This document shows positions 17,448 through 25,940 of a stretch of 64,000 bases of DNA, piece by piece. The stretch lies in assembly GCA_002411015.1 (NCBI GenBank), contig DHPY01000116.1, positions 1 through 64,000 on the forward strand, read 5' to 3'. The translations under genes were made by a program, and so were the position numbers. A model generated the notes under the pieces. That model made no database searches. It was given only the letters and a program-made list of their open reading frames with translations, and was not told the origin of the DNA. Numbering within the stretch: the first letter of the stretch is position 1; the number at the start of each line of letters is the position of its first letter. Source of the DNA: Armatimonadetes bacterium UBA5352 (GTDB lineage: Bacteria; Armatimonadota; Zipacnadia; Zipacnadales; UBA5352).

Positions 17448-18230
17448 ATGGAGTTTCGCTGGACGATGATGACGCCGAAGGACCTCGACGAGGCGATCGA
17501 GCACCTGCCGCTGGCGATCGTTCCGGCAGGCTCGCTGGAGTGGCATGGGCCGCACCTGAGCACGGGCACGGACTTCCTGCGCGGCGACGCCATCTGCATG
17601 GGCCTCGCCGCGCGGATCGGCGGGGGCGTCGTGCTCCCGCCGACATGGGTCGCAGCGCCCGGCTTCTGCAACTGGCGCGGCACGATCAGCTTCACCCCGG
17701 CGCTCGTGCGGGAGGTCGCGCTGGAGCTGTACCGCGAGCTGGAGAAGTGCGGCTTCCGCCAGATCGTCGTCTATCTTTCCCACGCGGGCAGCATGCAGGA
17801 GGAGTCGTGGGGCGGCGCTGCGGAGCTCTACCGGGAGATTGGCTCGGCGGATGTCTACGTCACTCGCGGCCTCGCCCGGCCCACCGCGACCGCGATGGGC
17901 GGCGGGCACGCGGGCCCCGAGGAGACCGCACAGCTGCTGGCGGCGGAGCCCGCCGCGGTGTACCTCGACCGCTACGATCCGGAGGACACGCTGCTGCCGA
18001 AGTACACGAAGGCAGACGGCAGCCAACTGGACGCGGAGCTGTACTCGCGCGGGTTGAGCGAGGAAACGCAGGCTGCAGTCGAGAAGTTCATGGCGCGCGA
18101 GCACTACACGTGGAGCGGGGACCTCGTGGAGAAGGTCACGCCCGAGAGCGCTGAGGCTCACATGAACGAGATCTGCGACCTGCTCGCGGATGAGGTGCGC
18201 GCGTGGATGGCCGGTGAGAGCCGGGGCTGA
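17448..18230 (+). CDS. Creatininase-family amidohydrolase
   Basis: The 260-aa protein has the creatininase metal-site order: GSLEWHGPHLSTGTDF gives E31, H33 and D42, with the same spacing as the E34, H36 and D45 of creatininase, and a later HAGPEET supplies His and Glu. Members open cyclic amides or deformylate cofactors in the cytoplasm, using two metals. The start at 17448 is set by a strong AAGGAGG; an upstream GTG-type extension is not supported. It sits just behind the GH20 gene, so a role in processing an N-acyl sugar product is possible but unproven. Confidence 0.85.
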   Translation: MEFRWTMMTPKDLDEAIEHLPLAIVPAGSLEWHGPHLSTGTDFLRGDAICMGLAARIGGGVVLPPTWVAAPGFCNWRGTISFTPALVREVALELYRELEKCGFRQIVVYLSHAGSMQEESWGGAAELYREIGSADVYVTRGLARPTATAMGGGHAGPEETAQLLAAEPAAVYLDRYDPEDTLLPKYTKADGSQLDAELYSRGLSEETQAAVEKFMAREHYTWSGDLVEKVTPESAEAHMNEICDLLADEVRAWMAGESRG

Positions 18231-18244
18231 TCGCCCGCCTGAGG

Positions 18245-19750
18245 CTACTCGCCCTCGCTGATCGCCTCCAAGGCCTCTTCGGCCGCCTCCTGCACATCGC
18301 GGCGGCGGTCGAAGAGCAACTCGCGCAGCGTCGGCGCCGCGGAGCGCGCCTCCGGACCGAGCGCTCCCACGGCCTCGGCACAGCCAATGCGCACCCAGCG
18401 ATCATCGCGGTGCAGCCCGCGCTGGAGGTCGCGCAGAACGACCGGGCCGGCGGCCAGCAATGCGCGGGTCACCACTGCTCGTCGAGGGCGGTTGCCGTCG
18501 AAGGCCTCGATCAGATCAGCAACCGCCTCAGACACATCCGTGCAGCGCGCGAGAGCCCATGCAGCGGCCTTTCGCGTCTGCGGCGATTCCAGAGCGGCTG
18601 CCAGCGCGGGCAGCGTGTTCGGGTGCGCAGGCGCGATGGTCCCGAGCGCGCGGGCGGCAGCGTTGCTCACGTGCGCCACGCGGTCTGCATCAAGGACGCT
18701 GCGGAGCGCTGTGACGACCTCGTCCGATGCATGCCCGATCCTCTCCAGTGCGGTCACCGCGTGGTAGCGGAGCCGCGCGGAGGTGGACTGCGTCGCGTCG
18801 ATCAGCGCCTCAAGCACCCGCGAGTTCGGCTCGCCCAGTTCCCCCAGTGCACGTGCGGCGGCAGCTCTGACCTCCGCCTCTTGCGCCTGGCGAATCCCCT
18901 CCCGCTCCTCAACCGGCACTGCGGCGGGGACCTCAACGCTGCTCTCAGGCTGGGGATCGCGGCCCACCTGGAAGCGCAGGGCGTAGAGGAGCGGTGGGAT
19001 CGCCTCAGTGCTCTGCGGCCCGACCCGGCGCAGCCAGCGCATCGCCGCCAGGCGCACGGGCTCCTCCGGATCGACCAGCAGACGCGCGAGCGCCGGACCG
19101 ACGACTACTCCCGCCGCGCCAATCCTGCCGAGCTCGACCACGTAGCGGACCCGGGGGATCTCCCCCACCTCAGCCTCCACCGATGGCTCCGTCGCGAGGG
19201 CGATGAGCCTCGGGACCGCCGGCTCGCCGCGAGCGCCAAGCACGCGCAACGCGGCGATGAGCGCCGACGTCGCCCCGGCGGTGTGCCCCGGCAGCATCTG
19301 CGAGAGACCCTCCGCCACCACCTGCGCGGCCGCGCCGTCGAGCAGAACACACCCGGATGCGAGCGCATCCACGGCACCATGCCGCAACTCCGACTTGGTG
19401 GATGCGAGCGCCTCGAGGACGAACTCAGGCTCATCCGCGCGCACGGAGACAATCGCTCGCTCGGCAGCCGGCGCCTCGGGCGCGCGCAGCAGCAGCGCCG
19501 ATCGCCGGTGCGAGACCTCCTCCAGCGCGGGCAGCGCGGATCGGGCCTCGGGGCCGATAACCGCCAGAGCGCGGCAGGCGGCCGCGGCACGGTCGCCGCG
19601 CAGAGATGGCAGCGCCCTCGCCAGTTCGTCAGCAAGCTCCGCACCTCCCGCCTTCAGCGACTCGCGCAATGCGCCTGCCATGTGGCCCTCGGTGCCCTCA
19701 ACCTGCAGAAGCAGCTCTTCGACGGATGGGTGCGAGCCATGCGACGTCAT
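18245..19750 (-). CDS. HEAT-repeat protein
   Basis: The 501-aa protein is built almost entirely of HEAT/PBS-lyase-type helical repeats, with recurring ALGxLGxxARSAxPxL-like units (for example ALGPEARSAAPTLRELL near the C-terminus and VIGPEARSALPALEE near residue 65). No enzyme domain and no signal peptide are visible. It is probably a cytoplasmic protein-interaction scaffold. GGAGGTG lies 6 nt before the ATG. It ends 15 bp from the convergent creatininase gene and lies downstream of the glycosidase-amidohydrolase group with a 70-bp gap, so it may be in that transcript. Confidence 0.8.
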   Translation of the reverse strand: MTSHGSHPSVEELLLQVEGTEGHMAGALRESLKAGGAELADELARALPSLRGDRAAAACRALAVIGPEARSALPALEEVSHRRSALLLRAPEAPAAERAIVSVRADEPEFVLEALASTKSELRHGAVDALASGCVLLDGAAAQVVAEGLSQMLPGHTAGATSALIAALRVLGARGEPAVPRLIALATEPSVEAEVGEIPRVRYVVELGRIGAAGVVVGPALARLLVDPEEPVRLAAMRWLRRVGPQSTEAIPPLLYALRFQVGRDPQPESSVEVPAAVPVEEREGIRQAQEAEVRAAAARALGELGEPNSRVLEALIDATQSTSARLRYHAVTALERIGHASDEVVTALRSVLDADRVAHVSNAAARALGTIAPAHPNTLPALAAALESPQTRKAAAWALARCTDVSEAVADLIEAFDGNRPRRAVVTRALLAAGPVVLRDLQRGLHRDDRWVRIGCAEAVGALGPEARSAAPTLRELLFDRRRDVQEAAEEALEAISEGE

Positions 19751-19820
19751 CCGAACACCTCCCTGCGACGGGCTGCTGTGCGAGTGAAACGCGCGTCACC
19801 GACAGGCTGTGGCGCCTCCC

Positions 19821-22568
19821 TCACGGGCCGGTGCGCGCCTCGTAGATCTGCACCGTGAAAGGCTCGAGCGTCATTGTCAGAGTGACTGCATCCGGCTCCG
19901 CACGCGGCTGCGGATCGATCTCGCGCAGCGCCGCGAGGCTGTCCACGGCCATGCCGCTCCAGCGCTTGCCGTCGGCGCTCCAGCCGCGGCGGGAGAGGAC
20001 CGGGGTATCCACCGTGACCTCGACGGTGCGAGGTTCGTCAGTGTCGTTGAAGGTCGCCACCACCAGCCGGTCCGCGTCGGCCCATGCAGCGGCATAGACG
20101 CCGCGATCGGCATCGGCGCCGCCGTCTATGCGCGCTGCGAAGCTCTCCTGGATCGGCGGGATCGCCATGAGGTCCGCCATCAGCGCCATCAGCTTCGCCG
20201 GCACGGGGCGCGGTCCGTAGGCGGCATCAGGCACGTAAGCCCACTGCGCGCCGAGGCCGAGGCAGCGCAGCCCTGCGCGCATGTTCAGGCGGAACGCCAG
20301 TTCGGTCTGCGCGGCGGTGGCATCGGCTGACAGCGGCTCGGTCTCCATTGACCAGCGGGCGAAGCGGCGCGCATCCACGAAGCTCTGCGGGAAAGGCCAT
20401 GCATCGCTGCCTGCGAGCAGCGTCGCAGCCATGCCCTCGAACTGATGGCCGCGCTCGATGCTCGCGATCTGCGAGCCGAAGGCCTTCGCCACCTCATAGT
20501 CGAGCACGGACTTCCCGTAGAGGATGCCGTTCTCGATGAGGATGCAGTCGGCGAACCACTGTGAGGGGGTGCCGGAGGCTTCGTTGGAGATAACGCGCAT
20601 CTGCGGATGGTGCTCGCGCAGCCACTGGAAGCTCGCGGCCTGCACGGCGAGAACGCCCGGGTTGTTGGGCCGCCAGCCCATGTCCCAGGCGATCCCGCCG
20701 GGCTCGTAGAAGTCCATGCAGTCGCGCACCTGCTGGAGGTAGTCCTCGCGGAGAGCACCGTTGTCGAAGTCCCAGGTGCCCCACTCGATGCGGTCGAAGC
20801 CCGCGTCCGCCGCGACCTCGGGCGGCAGGTCGATCGTGTAGCCGCCACCGTAGAGATCAAGGCCGCCGCCGGGATCAGCGAGGAACCAGTCCTCAGGCAG
20901 CGGGTTGCCGCGCAGCGTGAGGTTCGCGATGTCGCGGAAGTAGAGGTAGCAGTTGCGTCCGCTCGCCTGGTAGCTCGCGATGGCGTCGCGGAAGTCCTCG
21001 GCGCTCTCTTTGCCCCAGCCACCCGCGCGGCACCACCACTCGCCCTCAGTTGGGTAGCGCTCGTTGATCCAGTCATGCCAGCCGAAGTACCACAGGTTGG
21101 CGCGCTCGGGGATGCGCGAGATGTCGATGCGCGCGCCCTCACCCGCCCAGAAGCCGCCTGCGCTCATCTCCAGCCCCGGCGGGAGCGTGCGCGGGACCTC
21201 GGGCGCCTCAAAGGGCAGCAGGTCATGGATGAGCGGGTTGTCGCTGACGAGGCTCTCACCGTAGGCCCGCCAGACATCGCGCAGCAGTGCCTCGCGCTTC
21301 GGGAAGGCGCGCCACGTGAGGCGGAAGTCGAAGCGCTGACCCGCGGCGATCTGCGTCGGGTTCATCTGCACCGATGGGAAGTAGCCCAGGGGCTGGTTCG
21401 GCGTCACCGTGACGAACTCGTCGAGGTCCGGACTGCCGACCAGCACCCACCGATCCGTGCCCTCGAGCACGGTCATCGGGAAGGAGACCGACTGCCAGGT
21501 GTCCAGCTTCGTGGGCGCAAGGTCGTTCGGCCGCGCACCGTAGCTGAAGACCGTGCTCTCCCCCGCCTCGATCCCCCGGACCGGGCGCATCGCGCACAGG
21601 ATCCGCTCCCACTGCTCCGGCCGGAAGCCATGCCGGACGCCGAGGCGCGCGATGGTATCGAGGTCGCCCGTGGCCTCAAAGCTCACCTGTTCGGCGAAGC
21701 CCTCGGGGCCGGTGGCATAACTCACGCGCGCGGTCAGGGGCAACTCGGGCTCATCCGGGCCGAGGATGACCGCAAACTCTCCTTCGCGCGCGAGCAGTCG
21801 CGTGAAGCGCACCTCGCGGTCGCCGACCTGCGCGTAGACGACGGTGGCGTCCTGCGCAGGCGGCTGCAGGAGCATCGGCTCAGGCTCGGTCAACTCCAGC
21901 GATGCCAGCAGGCCGATCTGCTCGGAGATGCGCGCGGTGATGCCGGGGCAGGCGATCTCTCGTGTCTGCGCGGGGACGTCGCCGCCGCCGGAGAACGGAG
22001 GCGGCTGCACGGTCACCGGATTGCCGGTGCCATCGAGCGCCATAAGCTCGATGTCATCAACGAAGAGCGCGTCCTCGCGGCGGAGGTTCGAGGCGATGAC
22101 GTAGACATCGAAGCGCGCAGCACCACCCGACGCGCGGAAGCGGTGGCTAATCCGCGTCCACTCGCCTGTGCCGGAGGGGACCGCCGCGTTCGCATACTCC
22201 AGCGTGGTGTCCTCCGCGCTCACCTGGCGGACGGCGATGCGGGCTGAGCGGCCCTCGACCATCGCAATGTCCGAGCGCACCCGGGCGCTGATCTCGTAGC
22301 TCGCGCCAGGGATTGGTGTCAGATCGACCGCCTGTGCGAGGTGCGTGAAGGCGGTGTACTCATGCTCCGGATCGCCTGTCACGCGCAGGCAGAAGCCGCC
22401 GGAGTGCGCGTCCGCGTCACTGACGCTGAAGAGCTCAGCCGGCACGGCGCGGTCCCAGCCATCCAGCGCGCCGGTCTCGAAGCCCGCATTGCGCAGCGGC
22501 ACCTCCACGGGCGCCGCCCAGGCCGTGGTGGCGATCAGGGCCAGCGCGAGGAGGAGCGCCCGCATCAT
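19821..22568 (-). CDS. Secreted glycosidase-like protein with N-terminal carbohydrate-binding domain
   Basis: The 915-aa protein has a signal peptide (MMRALLLALALIATTAWA), then a CBM4/9-like jelly roll (about 20-190; NAGFETGALDGWDRA and VDLTPIPGASYEISARVR). A central beta-rich region follows, then a TIM-barrel-like region from about 400 with WYFGWHDWINERYP, GGIAWDMGW and SNEASG, and finally a beta-sandwich C-terminal domain. The style resembles DUF6259 or GH31/36-clan proteins; D in GGIAWDMGW and E in SNEASG are candidate catalytic residues. ATG at 22568 has GGAGGT 6 nt upstream and overlaps the stop of the amidohydrolase gene (ATGATG over TGA), so translation is coupled. The substrate is unknown. 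Confidence 0.68.
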   Translation of the reverse strand: MMRALLLALALIATTAWAAPVEVPLRNAGFETGALDGWDRAVPAELFSVSDADAHSGGFCLRVTGDPEHEYTAFTHLAQAVDLTPIPGASYEISARVRSDIAMVEGRSARIAVRQVSAEDTTLEYANAAVPSGTGEWTRISHRFRASGGAARFDVYVIASNLRREDALFVDDIELMALDGTGNPVTVQPPPFSGGGDVPAQTREIACPGITARISEQIGLLASLELTEPEPMLLQPPAQDATVVYAQVGDREVRFTRLLAREGEFAVILGPDEPELPLTARVSYATGPEGFAEQVSFEATGDLDTIARLGVRHGFRPEQWERILCAMRPVRGIEAGESTVFSYGARPNDLAPTKLDTWQSVSFPMTVLEGTDRWVLVGSPDLDEFVTVTPNQPLGYFPSVQMNPTQIAAGQRFDFRLTWRAFPKREALLRDVWRAYGESLVSDNPLIHDLLPFEAPEVPRTLPPGLEMSAGGFWAGEGARIDISRIPERANLWYFGWHDWINERYPTEGEWWCRAGGWGKESAEDFRDAIASYQASGRNCYLYFRDIANLTLRGNPLPEDWFLADPGGGLDLYGGGYTIDLPPEVAADAGFDRIEWGTWDFDNGALREDYLQQVRDCMDFYEPGGIAWDMGWRPNNPGVLAVQAASFQWLREHHPQMRVISNEASGTPSQWFADCILIENGILYGKSVLDYEVAKAFGSQIASIERGHQFEGMAATLLAGSDAWPFPQSFVDARRFARWSMETEPLSADATAAQTELAFRLNMRAGLRCLGLGAQWAYVPDAAYGPRPVPAKLMALMADLMAIPPIQESFAARIDGGADADRGVYAAAWADADRLVVATFNDTDEPRTVEVTVDTPVLSRRGWSADGKRWSGMAVDSLAALREIDPQPRAEPDAVTLTMTLEPFTVQIYEARTGP

Positions 22569-23380
22569 CCCGCGACCTCCAGCGGCAGCCCGAACAGCGT
22601 CTGCGCGTTGCGGTAGAGGATATTGCGGCGGTCCTCGTCGGTCATGTAGGCCGAGAGGATGCAGCCGATGCCGTAGTGCGGGTCGAACCACGGGTGGTCC
22701 GTGCCGAAGGTGATCTTCCGGCTGCCCGCGTGCTCGCACATGATCTCGAGAGCGCCGCGCACCGAGTAGGCGGCGGTGAGTTCGAGGTAGACGTGCTCGT
22801 GATCGCGCGCGACCTTCGCCGAATCCAGCCAGTCGCCGTAGCCCGCGTGGCCCATCAGGAAGCGGATCTGCGGGTACTTGTCGGCGACCGCGGCGACCTC
22901 GCGGTAGCTGCAGAGGCCCGCGCCGGACCAGGTATGCGAGAGGATAGGCAGCCCTCGCGCGTTCGCGTACTCATACGCGGGTGTGTACGCGTCCGCGGTG
23001 AGTGAGACTCCCTGCTGACTCGGGTGGAGCTTGAAGCCGAGGAAGCCGGGAGTGGCCTCGAATGCCTCCAGTTCCGCGGGTATGCGATCCGGGTAGTTGG
23101 GGCTGATCACCCACCAGCCGCGGAAGCGGTCGGGGTAGTCCGCCACCAGCCGCGCGATCTCCGCATTGCCGCGCTCGGTATCCACGAGCGCCTGGTGGCC
23201 GGAGATGAGCATCCAGCGCACGCCGCAGCGGTCCATGGTGTCAATGACCCGCTCGGGTCGATGGCGCGGGAAGTAGATTGCCTGGAAGGGCCCGTAGTGC
23301 GCATGGGTATCGATGACTGGGCAGTCCTCAACACGCCCATGCTCGACGAACTCGCGCGTGATGCGTCCCTCGTTAATCAC
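22565..23380 (-). CDS. Amidohydrolase-2 family metal-dependent hydrolase (intact metal site)
   Basis: The 271-aa TIM barrel has the full ligand set of the ACMSD/amidohydrolase-2 group: H26 and H28 in DTHAHYG, H149 in ILSHT, H178 in MGHAGYGD and D228 in GTDHPW, plus K117-H119 (FKLHP). Members are decarboxylases or hydrolases of ring or lactone substrates. The GTG start at 23380 is set by AGGAGGTG upstream and overlaps the TGA of the preceding paralogue (GTGA), so the pair is translationally coupled. The next gene downstream, the secreted glycosidase-like protein, also overlaps its stop. Confidence 0.86.
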   Translation of the reverse strand: MINEGRITREFVEHGRVEDCPVIDTHAHYGPFQAIYFPRHRPERVIDTMDRCGVRWMLISGHQALVDTERGNAEIARLVADYPDRFRGWWVISPNYPDRIPAELEAFEATPGFLGFKLHPSQQGVSLTADAYTPAYEYANARGLPILSHTWSGAGLCSYREVAAVADKYPQIRFLMGHAGYGDWLDSAKVARDHEHVYLELTAAYSVRGALEIMCEHAGSRKITFGTDHPWFDPHYGIGCILSAYMTDEDRRNILYRNAQTLFGLPLEVAG

Positions 23381-24135
23381 AGGCGCACCTCCTCAAGAAT
23401 GCGGCGCAGGTTGCCTCCCGCGATCAACTCGCGGTCGGCATCGCTTATCGCGGCGTGCAGCAGCGTGAGGATCGGGCCACCCATGGGGGTCTCCGGGAAG
23501 TTCGTGCCAAGCAGCAGCCGCTCGGGGCCGTAGCTGCGGCAGATATCCTCGATGCCTCCGTCGAGCTCATAGCGCGAGGTGCCGACCCTGAAGTTCGGGT
23601 AGCGCTCCATCAGCGGCCGGAAGTAGCGGTCCTCGCCCCAGCTTCCGTGGGCGCAGATGCACAGGCGCAGCCTCGGGAAATCGCGCAGGACGCTGTCGGC
23701 GAGGGCATAGAGGCCGCTGCCCGGCACCTCACGGCGGTCGATGAAGAGCGGGATGCCGCGGTCACTGGCCTCCTCGAGGAGACCGCCCATCGTCGTGGCG
23801 TTCAGCACGTAGCGATGCTTCTCCGGGTAGGCCCAGAGCGCCCGCACACCGGCCTTGCGCATGGCGGCGAGGAACTCCTCCACTGTGCCGAGTTCTCCGG
23901 TCTGCGGCGGGAGGATTGCCCATGACGGGATCAGGCGTTCATCACTCGCGCAGTCCTCGCTGACCAGGAGGTTCGCGACCTCCGGGCTCTGCTCCCACTG
24001 CGACGCGCCGCGAACGAGGGCACGAGCGATGCCGGCGCGGTCAATCTCTCGCAGGAGGTCCGCGATCGTCTCAGCAGGCGCAACGGGTGGCTTCTTCGGC
24101 AGTCCATAACAGCAGTTGCAGTCCCACAACTCCAT
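23377..24135 (-). CDS. Amidohydrolase-2 paralogue with a degraded metal site
   Basis: The 252-aa protein aligns by eye with its downstream neighbour over the whole barrel (ERLLLGTNFPETPMGG against the KITFGTDHPW region; GIPLFIDRRE against GLPILSHTWS). However, the N-terminal HxH is DCNCCYG (N7, C9), the second His is Asp133, and the late Asp is N212; only H163 in AHGSWG remains. The fold is kept and the surface is well formed, so it is not a broken gene. It may use another chemistry, another metal with Cys ligands, or serve as a non-catalytic partner of the intact paralogue. ATG at 24135 starts the three-gene coupled unit. Confidence 0.8.
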   Translation of the reverse strand: MELWDCNCCYGLPKKPPVAPAETIADLLREIDRAGIARALVRGASQWEQSPEVANLLVSEDCASDERLIPSWAILPPQTGELGTVEEFLAAMRKAGVRALWAYPEKHRYVLNATTMGGLLEEASDRGIPLFIDRREVPGSGLYALADSVLRDFPRLRLCICAHGSWGEDRYFRPLMERYPNFRVGTSRYELDGGIEDICRSYGPERLLLGTNFPETPMGGPILTLLHAAISDADRELIAGGNLRRILEEVRL

Positions 24136-24256
24136 CCGACATCACTGTCCTGTCTACAGGATGACGCGCTGCGCAGCGGACTTTCTCCGCGGTGATGGTG
24201 ATTCCCTGCCGCGCGATCATCCTCCACCCGACGACTTCCCGCCGCTGTGGCGCTTC

Positions 24257-24265
24257 TGCTACAAT
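24257..24265 (+). promoter_or_regulatory. Extended -10 promoter for the thioredoxin-NHL gene
   Basis: TGC followed by TACAAT (24260-24265) forms an extended -10 about 38 bp before the start codon at 24304. No -35 box is recognisable at the usual distance. It sits in the 168-bp divergent gap, which also has to hold the promoter of the amidohydrolase unit. Confidence 0.42.
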
Positions 24266-24303
24266 GACCTGGCCTGCGACTGACCAGATGCTGGAGTGAC
24301 CTG

Positions 24304-25812
24304 ATGATGCGCCGCCGGACGAAGCTGCCGGAGCTGCCTGACTTCCCGCCGGATGCGCAGTGGCTCAACATTGAGGGCCCGCTACGCATGAGCGACTTCG
24401 CCGGCAAAGCGATCGCGTTGAGCTTCTTCACCTCCTGCTGCATCCACTGCACCCACGTGATCACCGACCTGCGCCGCCTGCACGCCCGGTTCGAGCCCGA
24501 CCTGGCTGTGATCGGTGTGCACTCGCCGAAGCTCTCCGCAGAGCGAACTGACGACGCTGTGCGCGAGGCTGTGTTGCGACATCGGATCGAGTTCCCGGTG
24601 GTGAACGACCGCGATATGCGCCTGTGGCGGGGGCACGGCGTGAGCGCCTGGCCGACGACGCTGCTGATATCACCGGTCGGGCGAGTGATTGCGCGCGTGG
24701 TCGGAGAGGGCATCTTCGCGGCCCTCCACGACGGGATTGTGGACCTGCTGCGGGATTGTGCGCGCGGCGGTGAGCTTGACCACGAGCCGCTCCCGCTTCG
24801 GCTGGAGCGGGATCGCGAGCCGGTGCGACCGCTGTGCTTCCCGGCAGGCATCCTCGCCGACGAGGCCTCGCAGCGTCTCTTCATCTCCGACACAGGGCAT
24901 GACCGTATGATCATCGCCAGCTTCGATGGCCGCGTGCTGGATGTGATTGGCGACGGCACGCCGGGCATGGAGGATGGGGAGTTCGCGCGCGCGAGGTTCC
25001 GAGAGCCGCGTGGCCTGGCGCTGGATGGCAATGCACTCTACGTTGCTGACCGCGGAAACCACGCGATCCGCAGACTCGACCTCCAAAGCCGCATGGTCGC
25101 CACGATCGCCGGCGTCGGTAGGCAGGCCCCGGGTATCATGACGGCCGGGCAGGCGGCATCGACCGACCTGAACTCGCCATGGGATCTCACGCTGACAGAG
25201 CACCGGCTGTACATCACGATGGCGGGCGCACACCAGATCTGGCGACTTGATCTGCAGACTGACGAGATGGAGCCGTTCGCGGGTGGCACGATGCCAGGGC
25301 TGGTGGACGGGTCGCGCTCTGGGTGCCTGCTCGCGCAGCCCTCGGGCATCACCTCCGACGGCGCCCGGCTGCTCCTCCTCGATGCGGCCGCGAGTGCCCT
25401 GCGGTGGGCGCATCTGCCACCGGGCTATCAGGTTGGCACCTGGATCGGGCGGGGGATCTTCGAGTACGGTGACCGTGACGGCGAGGCGGGCAAGGCGCTG
25501 CTCCAGCACCCCACAGGTATCGCCCACCATGGTGGCGTGATCTACATCGCGGACACGTACAATGACAGCGTGAAGGTCTTCAACCCGCACACGGCACGTG
25601 TCGCGACTGTGGTCGGCGGCGGTGAGGCCGCCGCTGCCGGCGAATCGCGCTCCGCCCTCACCCGTCCCTGCGGTCTTTCCTGCGCCGCAGGACGTCTATG
25701 GCTAGCGGACACCGGTGGCCACGCGATTCAGGTAGCTTCGGTAGACGGAGGACCACTCAGCACATTGGAGCTTCACCCGGAGGAGAGGCTGCTGGAGGGC
25801 CTCGGCGTCTGA
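24304..25812 (+). CDS. Thioredoxin-like plus NHL-propeller protein (NHLRC2-like)
   Basis: The 502-aa protein has an N-terminal thioredoxin-like domain (about 20-160) with a CCIHC motif at 45-49, close to the CCINC motif of NHLRC2, and WPTTLLISPVGRV completing the fold. Residues 175-490 form an NHL beta-propeller with repeats such as FPAGILAD, LYVADRGNHAIRRLDL, VIYIADTYNDSVKVF and LWLADTGGHAIQVA. The family is widespread from bacteria to animals and its biochemical role is poorly defined; a thiol-redox or scaffolding function is likely. No signal peptide is seen. ATG at 24304 or 24307 both fit, with GGAG about 8 nt upstream. It is a single-gene unit. Confidence 0.87.
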   Translation: MMRRRTKLPELPDFPPDAQWLNIEGPLRMSDFAGKAIALSFFTSCCIHCTHVITDLRRLHARFEPDLAVIGVHSPKLSAERTDDAVREAVLRHRIEFPVVNDRDMRLWRGHGVSAWPTTLLISPVGRVIARVVGEGIFAALHDGIVDLLRDCARGGELDHEPLPLRLERDREPVRPLCFPAGILADEASQRLFISDTGHDRMIIASFDGRVLDVIGDGTPGMEDGEFARARFREPRGLALDGNALYVADRGNHAIRRLDLQSRMVATIAGVGRQAPGIMTAGQAASTDLNSPWDLTLTEHRLYITMAGAHQIWRLDLQTDEMEPFAGGTMPGLVDGSRSGCLLAQPSGITSDGARLLLLDAAASALRWAHLPPGYQVGTWIGRGIFEYGDRDGEAGKALLQHPTGIAHHGGVIYIADTYNDSVKVFNPHTARVATVVGGGEAAAAGESRSALTRPCGLSCAAGRLWLADTGGHAIQVASVDGGPLSTLELHPEERLLEGLGV

Positions 25813-25854
25813 GCACCAGAAGTCGAGAATCAGCGACTGAAATGACCGTTTGGC

Positions 25855-25883
25855 TTGCATGCATCCCGCCGATGGAGTAGACT
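25855..25883 (+). promoter_or_regulatory. Candidate sigma-70 promoter for the polysaccharide-export pair
   Basis: TTGCAT (25855-25860) and TAGACT (25878-25883) are separated by 17 bp in the gap before the SLBB gene. Each box is a partial match, but the spacing is ideal and the start codon lies about 58 bp downstream. Confidence 0.38.
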
Positions 25884-25940
25884 CGCGCGGAAATTGGGGC
25901 AGGAAGGAGTACTGCCTGCCGCCGTGGAAGAGGTTACCTG

